Assembly (NCBI RefSeq): GCF_000758725.1 | Contig: NZ_CP009428.1 | Location: 3,472,001 to 3,536,000 of the forward strand | Origin: Paenibacillus odorifer | GTDB lineage: Bacteria; Bacillota; Bacilli; Paenibacillales; Paenibacillaceae | Direction: 5' to 3' | Length of the DNA stretch: 64,000 bases | Shown: piece after piece, positions 63,488 to 64,000 of the stretch | Layout of the letters: every line of letters begins with the position of its first letter | How positions within the stretch are numbered: the first letter of the stretch is position 1 | Made by a program: the position numbers and the translations under genes | The notes under the pieces: model-generated | Databases searched by the model: none | The model's input: the letters and a program-made list of their open reading frames with translations, nothing else | Told to the model about the DNA's origin: nothing

Positions 63488-64000
63488 ATGTTAGAAATCT
63501 TATATAGACGATTGTCAGCGGTGCTGCTTTTGATCCTAGCACTCTGTGCTACGGTATTCATTGGCAAAGAAACGGTAATCTCGATCGTGACCATTATCTT
63601 TTTGTTAGCAGATTTAGGCATCTCTTTTTTACTCTTAAAGAAACGTGAGAAGGTACATGTGGTTTTTATTAGTGTGATGGTGGCAGAAGGGCTATTCTTA
63701 CTAACAAGAGAATTTTGGCTGCTTGCGCTTTCTATCCTGCTGCTGATCGTAGCGGGCATATGTAGAGGACTCTTTGGGCAATCGGGGAGCAAAAGAGTCA
63801 CTCCGTTTCTAGCCGTTCGTAAAGTGTTATTCAGCATTACTGCACTTATCGTTACTGCACTTTGGGGGATTGGAATCTATGCAAAACCTATTACAACACC
63901 TGTGGCATTATCAGCTGATGCGGCTATGACGATCGATGAACGTAAATTGGATTCTGCAGCAATGATGCTGAAAGATATTGAAGTAATGAATTCTTTTGGA
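63488..64000 (+). CDS. Multi-helix membrane protein (3' end outside window)
   Basis: An ATG at 63488 behind GGGAGGGCG opens a frame that stays open to the window end (171 codons). It encodes four or five hydrophobic segments (LSAVLLLILALCATVFIG; ISIVTIIFLLADLGISFLLL; LLALSILLLIVAGIC; ITALIVTALWGIGIY), then a polar part beginning KPITTPVALSADAAMTIDER. The helices before a presumed soluble domain suggest a membrane-anchored enzyme, but the catalytic part is missing. It is divergent from TetR, which probably controls it. Confidence 0.75.
   Translation, partial: MLEILYRRLSAVLLLILALCATVFIGKETVISIVTIIFLLADLGISFLLLKKREKVHVVFISVMVAEGLFLLTREFWLLALSILLLIVAGICRGLFGQSGSKRVTPFLAVRKVLFSITALIVTALWGIGIYAKPITTPVALSADAAMTIDERKLDSAAMMLKDIEVMNSFG

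Overview
The window looks like chromosome of a Gram-positive, spore-forming Firmicute of the Paenibacillus type. The base composition is low to middling in GC. Ribosome binding sites are strong AGGAGG types, and many genes start with TTG. Families seen include SLH-anchored collagen-like protein with a BclB-type C-terminus, DUF3231, TreR/TreA/TreP, BirA/BioY, a DeoD/NupC/DeoB cluster, and metal regulation by 7-1-7 Fur and Zur boxes. No rRNA, tRNA, CRISPR array or intact mobile element was recognised. The assignment rests on gene families only.

Layout. 1-5.5 kb: an M20 peptidase (cut by the window edge) fused to a GyrI-like ligand-binding domain, a MerR regulator with a similar sensor domain, a frameshifted amino-acid permease, a LysE-type exporter and a DUF3231 protein. 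5.5-7 kb: decayed sequence and a small exported protein with a WGxxGxxG-like C-terminus. 7-10.6 kb: two TetR regulators, each with an oxidoreductase neighbour (MDR and SDR). 10.7-13.5 kb: beta-glucuronidase and its divergent, frameshifted AraC regulator. 13.6-17 kb: a lone ABC ATPase, then a MarR/MATE (mepRA-like) pair behind a promoter studded with GGTACC operators. 17-19 kb: divergent birA/bioY around a BirA operator. 19-25 kb: a PRD/Mga-like regulator and a nucleoside operon (DeoD-like phosphorylase, NCS2 permease, NupC, DeoB). 25-30 kb: treA-treP-treR behind two Tre operators. 30.6-36.8 kb: a surface-glycoprotein locus (tandem-domain glycosyltransferase, SLH-collagen-BclB protein, FN3-RCC1 secreted protein). 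37-40.3 kb: small single genes. 40.5-43.6 kb: a cysteine-bearing regulator, MFS transporter and two HesB/IscA-fold proteins, next to a severed GH92 remnant. 43.7-50.1 kb: two Fur-box iron loci. 50.4-54.5 kb: a large secreted multidomain protein and a membrane-anchored protein. 54.7-61.4 kb: a Zur-box operon encoding an Opp/Nik-type ABC importer and two paralogous methyltransferases. 61.7-64 kb: a membrane-anchored alpha/beta hydrolase, a TetR regulator and a membrane protein cut by the window edge.

The most interesting points are these. (i) The Zur-controlled importer comes with twin methyltransferases and no visible metallophore synthase. (ii) An AraC regulator and a Fur-controlled siderophore lipoprotein form a single open frame, with the Fur box, promoter and RBS lying inside the linker. 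(iii) A DeoD-family phosphorylase has Ser at both positions equivalent to the catalytic Asp204/Arg217 pair. (iv) The glycosyltransferase sits beside a collagen-like SLH protein. (v) Several genes seem to lack any ATG/GTG/TTG at the position set by their Shine-Dalgarno sequence and start instead at ATT, ATC or ATA.
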